A stretch of 50,763 nucleotides of DNA. Origin: an uncultured Leptotrichia sp. (GTDB lineage: Bacteria > Fusobacteriota > Fusobacteriia > Fusobacteriales > Leptotrichiaceae). The stretch lies in contig CALIJH010000068.1 in assembly GCA_938017765.1 (NCBI GenBank), forward strand, positions 1-50,763, given 5' to 3'. Below are positions 47,665 through 50,763 of the stretch, one piece after another. The translations under genes and the position numbers were made by a program. Under the pieces are notes generated by a model. The model ran no database searches. It worked only from the letters and a program-made list of their open reading frames with translations, and was not told where the DNA came from. How positions within the stretch are numbered: position 1 is the first letter of the stretch; every line of letters begins with the position of its first letter.

Positions 47665-48440
47665 CTTTCTCCTCCATAAACAGGATAGGCTGTTATTCTC
47701 GGACTTTTATATCCTCTGATTACAACTCCGCTTTTACTTACTCCCTGCCACATATTACTGTCTCTTCCTTTGAGTTCTTTTCTATTTTCCCATGCGGAGT
47801 TTATTTCATCTATCACTCTCGCTTCATCCCAGTCCTCGGGAAACATTGTATTTACTCCGCCGTTACTCGTCTTTTTCTGCCACTTTCCGTCAGGTCTTTT
47901 TATTTCTACGTTGGCTCTATATACTCCATTAGATGCGGGATTTCCTATTTTTTTTATTATTCTCACATCTCCCCGCAAAAGAGTATGTCCTCCCGTAACT
48001 TTTTCTCCACTGGAGTTTATATCTCCGCCTATTATATGGTCATAATCTATTTTATATTTTCTATTTCCTGATGATTTTACTTTCTGAAAATTGTTATTGT
48101 TATTTCTATTATTATAGTTATTATTGTTGCTGATTTCCTGATTATTTTCCAAATTTTCCGCAATTTGAAAGTCTTCACTTTTTTTATTTTTATTCTTTTT
48201 TCTGTTTTTCTTACCTGAATTTTGACTATTTTCAGAGTACTCATTATCATTCCGATTTTCAGTATTTTCTGAATATTCTTCTGAACTGTTCTGATTTAAA
48301 TTATTTTCTTGAAAAACTGTCTTATTATTTTTTTGTTCCTGCTCTTTTGTTATAAAAAAACGTGTTACAAATACGCATAATATAACAATCAATAATATTT
48401 CAGCCGCTTTTTTTATAGTTTTTTTCACTTTTTTTCTCAT
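47661..48440 (-). CDS. Membrane-anchored EndoU-type RNase toxin (candidate)
   Basis: A 259-residue protein in three parts: an N-terminal basic stretch and membrane segment (about 13-30, AEILLIVILCVFVTRFFI); a long Asn/Glu/Lys-rich disordered linker (about 35-125); and a C-terminal domain (about 130-255) resembling bacterial EndoU: DYDHIIGGDINSSG, GGHTLLRGD, SNGVYRANVEIKRPDGKW and NTMFPEDWDEARVIDEINSA. His135 and His152 are candidate catalytic residues. No LXG, WXG or FHA carrier region is present, so it may be a secreted or released nuclease. Confidence 0.72.
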   Translation of the reverse strand: MRKKVKKTIKKAAEILLIVILCVFVTRFFITKEQEQKNNKTVFQENNLNQNSSEEYSENTENRNDNEYSENSQNSGKKNRKKNKNKKSEDFQIAENLENNQEISNNNNYNNRNNNNNFQKVKSSGNRKYKIDYDHIIGGDINSSGEKVTGGHTLLRGDVRIIKKIGNPASNGVYRANVEIKRPDGKWQKKTSNGGVNTMFPEDWDEARVIDEINSAWENRKELKGRDSNMWQGVSKSGVVIRGYKSPRITAYPVYGGER

Positions 48441-48461
48441 TTATCAACCTCTTTATTAACC

Positions 48462-49997
48462 TCAATTTTTTATTGATGAAACGTCTATCTCATCATAATC
48501 TTTCAAAAATTCATATAATTTTTTCTCGATGTCTTTTACTTTTCCTTTTTTTTCCGTTTCCATATTCAGACAAAGCAAAGGCTCATGTAAAGAAAGTCTC
48601 AACAAAAACCAGCTATTTTCATCACAGATTACCCTTACACCTTCATAATTAGGTTTTTCCGGCTTCCAGCCCTGAACCTTTTTTACATAATCAGGCAACG
48701 CATTCAGAATTTTATTTCCTGTTTCCCTAAAATCTTGAGTATTTATAGGAAATCTTACTTCTTTTTCTTCCACAGGCTCTTTCAGCTCATTCAGTATATC
48801 AGTAAAATTTCTTCCTTCTTTTTTACTTTTTATAAGCTGTACTAACAGTTGAGCCGCCATATACGCCCCGTCATCAAGGAAATAGTTGTCTTTAAATGCC
48901 GCATGCCCCGAAGTTTCTATTGCAAGAGGGGTATATATTCCTTTTTTGTTTAGTCTTTTTGCTTCGTTTATTACATTTTTATATCCTCTCTGAAATCTGT
49001 GATGTTTACCTTTTCTGTCCTCTATAAACTTTTTCAGTCCCATAGAAGTTACGGAATCCGTAACTATTGTAGCTTCTGGATTTTTTTCTATAAGTATATC
49101 ACTTAACAGTGCAATAAGTTTATTTCTGTTAATTTCGCGTCCACTTTTATCCACAAAGGCACTTCTGTCTCCGTCAGCGTCAAATATTATGCCGAAATCG
49201 GCATTATTATCAAGAACGGCTTTTTTTAAAGATTCGATAGCTTCCTTAGCTTCAGGATTTGGAACATGATTGGGAAAACTGCCGTCAGGATTTAAAAACT
49301 GGCTTCCTGCGGAATTCCCTCCTAATTTTTCAATTACTTTATCTGCAAAAAAACCTGCTGCTCCGTTTCCTGCGTCAATTACTACTTTCAAATTTTTTAA
49401 AGGCTCTTTTTCTTCGCCCGTCTCTTTTTTTATTAGTTCACACAGATAATCCGCATAATCATCTGCAAGATTTTTTTCAGTAACTTTTCCTTTTTTGTCC
49501 TTTATTCCCATTGCTTTTTTTAAATTTGCCTCACACTGACATTTTTTTCTGTTGCCCATTTCCAGCATTTCCAGCACATCAGTTTTTTCAAGTCCGCCGT
49601 CCCGAGTGAAAAATTTCAGTCCGTTATAATAGCTTGGAAGATGACTCGCCGTTATCATTATGGCTCCGTCAGTCTTATAATTTTTAAATACTGTTGTCAT
49701 AAACAGCGACGGAGTTATGGACATCTTACAGTCATAGACGTCTATTCCCGCTTCTTTCAGCTCTTCTCTTATTATTTCGGCAAATTCAGGTCCCGTATAT
49801 CTCGCATCATATCCTACAGCAATTTTTATTTTTCTATTTTCGTCATCAGCTTTTCTCTCATATTTTCTTTTTATCCATTTTTCAAATCCCGCAGCAATAA
49901 ATTTTACTTCACCTTTTGACAGATTAATTTTTTTATCGCCAAATTCCGAAACAATACCTCTTATATCCGTTCCGCTCACCAAATGCTTTAATTCCAT
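48462..49997 (-). CDS. Phosphomannomutase/phosphoglucomutase
   Basis: A 511-residue alpha-D-phosphohexomutase. MITASHLPSYYNGLKF (about 114-129) holds the phosphoserine (Ser118); FDADGDRSAFVD (about 270) is the Mg2+ loop; ETSGHAAFKDNYFLDDGAY is the sugar-binding loop; the C-terminal domain has a phosphate-binding region. It interconverts hexose 1- and 6-phosphates for envelope sugar precursors. ATG 49997 with AGAGG is chosen; six extra codons upstream begin with TTG. PMM versus PGM is not decided by sequence here. Confidence 0.9.
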   Translation of the reverse strand: MELKHLVSGTDIRGIVSEFGDKKINLSKGEVKFIAAGFEKWIKRKYERKADDENRKIKIAVGYDARYTGPEFAEIIREELKEAGIDVYDCKMSITPSLFMTTVFKNYKTDGAIMITASHLPSYYNGLKFFTRDGGLEKTDVLEMLEMGNRKKCQCEANLKKAMGIKDKKGKVTEKNLADDYADYLCELIKKETGEEKEPLKNLKVVIDAGNGAAGFFADKVIEKLGGNSAGSQFLNPDGSFPNHVPNPEAKEAIESLKKAVLDNNADFGIIFDADGDRSAFVDKSGREINRNKLIALLSDILIEKNPEATIVTDSVTSMGLKKFIEDRKGKHHRFQRGYKNVINEAKRLNKKGIYTPLAIETSGHAAFKDNYFLDDGAYMAAQLLVQLIKSKKEGRNFTDILNELKEPVEEKEVRFPINTQDFRETGNKILNALPDYVKKVQGWKPEKPNYEGVRVICDENSWFLLRLSLHEPLLCLNMETEKKGKVKDIEKKLYEFLKDYDEIDVSSIKN

Positions 49998-50067
49998 AAA
50001 TACCTCTCTTTTCAAAACTCTCCGTTTCCATGTTTTATATTAGTTTTATATTCTATATGATATGATT

Positions 50068-50763
50068 TTATGCTTCCTGTAATAGATCAAAAAAATTGAA
50101 TAAAATGCTTCTTACATTTACATTACTTCTGATACTGTTTTTCAGATTTATAAGTTTTTTTAATTTATCTCCGTCTATTGAATTTTTCGCATTTATTATT
50201 ATCTTCCCTAAAACATCTGTCAGTTTTTCCCTTTCCTGCCTAAATTCCTTTTCAATCTCATTTACTGTTATATAAACTTCTTTCAAATCACAGAATTTCA
50301 TTTTTTTTGCAAGATATTCGGTACTTTTATTATATTTTATTATCAAATCAAGCTCATCCGCTTTTTCCGTTTCTTTATTTTCGGTTTCATTTTCACTGTC
50401 TTTACTGTTTAGATAATTTTTCATTTCTATAATATGTCTTGTTGCATTTTCCGTATTTGAAACATATTTATCATAATCTTTTAGAGGGATAGACTTTTCT
50501 TTCCATTTTTTTATATTATTTTCATTTCCGTCAAAAAAATAATAAATATCCCTATCTACTCCAAGTTCCTCATTATTTTCAGATTCTATGTGAAATTTTA
50601 TTGTCCTTGACTTTATTGTAGGAATAATATTCAGACTTCTCGACAATAAAATAAAATACACATCTTTAGGAGGTTCTTCCAGTATTTTTAGTAAAGCATT
50701 GGAAGATTCTTTTCTTAAATTTTCAATTCCCGAAAGAATAAAAATTTTTTTTGGAGAATTATA
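50068..50763 (-). CDS. holB: DNA polymerase III delta' subunit (C-terminal part; N-terminus off window)
   Basis: The frame is open at the right edge (231 codons seen). It reads SPKKIFILSGIENLRKESSN, ALLKILEEPPKDVYFILLS and then IPTIKSRTIKFHI: the sensor-1/LLK.LEEPP and SR(T) motifs of clamp-loader delta'. The ATPase P-loop region would be outside. The C-terminal part is less conserved and helical. An essential replication gene; it lies upstream of the phosphohexomutase on the same strand. Confidence 0.88.
   Translation of the reverse strand, partial: YNSPKKIFILSGIENLRKESSNALLKILEEPPKDVYFILLSRSLNIIPTIKSRTIKFHIESENNEELGVDRDIYYFFDGNENNIKKWKEKSIPLKDYDKYVSNTENATRHIIEMKNYLNSKDSENETENKETEKADELDLIIKYNKSTEYLAKKMKFCDLKEVYITVNEIEKEFRQEREKLTDVLGKIIINAKNSIDGDKLKKLINLKNSIRSNVNVRSILFNFFDLLQEA

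Noticed and set aside
47385..48071. 228-codon plus-strand frame opposite the toxin and immunity genes
   Set aside because: Antisense shadow of two genes with recognisable protein features; no start signals.

Overview
The window is very AT-rich, with strong AGGAGG-type ribosome-binding sites. It looks like chromosome of a low-GC anaerobe of the Fusobacteriota; a Leptotrichia-like lineage is my best guess from gene content and style, not something the window proves. About two thirds is a prophage; the rest is housekeeping chromosome with a small CRISPR locus between them.

Prophage (1 to about 32.8 kb; the left end lies outside the window). Almost everything is on the minus strand and reads right to left. 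From the right end: a tyrosine integrase (31703-32734, plus strand), two small envelope-directed proteins, and an ImmA/ImmR-type lysogeny switch (30739-29878, plus strand) divergent from a Cro-like gene (29723-29505, minus strand). Then come small early genes, an Abi-alpha (DUF4393) gene on the opposite strand, an SSB-like protein, a DnaQ-like exonuclease and a small adenine methylase (both frameshifted), a RepA_N-type initiator with an iteron cluster inside the gene, a DnaC-like helicase loader, a Bro-N antirepressor-like protein, HNH and methylase genes, a MazG-like protein, a self-contained membrane-protein 'moron', and an ArpU-like late regulator. Next to the regulator is a late-control region: a TATAAT promoter, phased TGTCC repeats and a hairpin. 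It leads into HNH, terminase, portal, ClpP-like protease, HK97 capsid, connectors, and a PBSX/XkdK-type contractile tail (sheath, tube, frameshifted chaperone, short tape measure, hub, baseplate J). Tail fibre and lysis genes run off the left edge. The phage is therefore a myovirus with an HK97-type head.

CRISPR region (32.9-34.0 kb). An orphan array of six 29-nt repeats and five 35-37-nt spacers lies directly beside the integrase. By repeat type (I-B-like) it should be transcribed leftward. The about 850 bp to its right have no gene. They hold a leader-like motif in two inverted copies and two groups of decayed repeats with about 65-nt spacing, suggesting a once larger, divergent CRISPR locus. 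No cas genes are present.

Chromosome (34.1-50.8 kb). A CIRCE-controlled hrcA-grpE-dnaK operon is followed by a LacX-type mutarotase and dnaJ. Next are ung, a SAM hydrolase (DUF62) and an ECF vitamin-type transporter (UPF0397 S component, fused ATPases, EcfT). Then come a hypothetical gene, a nitronate monooxygenase, a candidate EndoU RNase toxin/immunity pair, a phosphohexomutase and the end of holB.

Main points of interest: the canonical A_AAA_AAC frameshift site in the tail chaperone; an amber codon in the gp48-like baseplate gene; three one-base homopolymer frameshifts clustered in the early region; a translationally coupled 48-codon stub of a C5 methylase; iterons inside rep; the late-control region; and the decayed divergent CRISPR locus.
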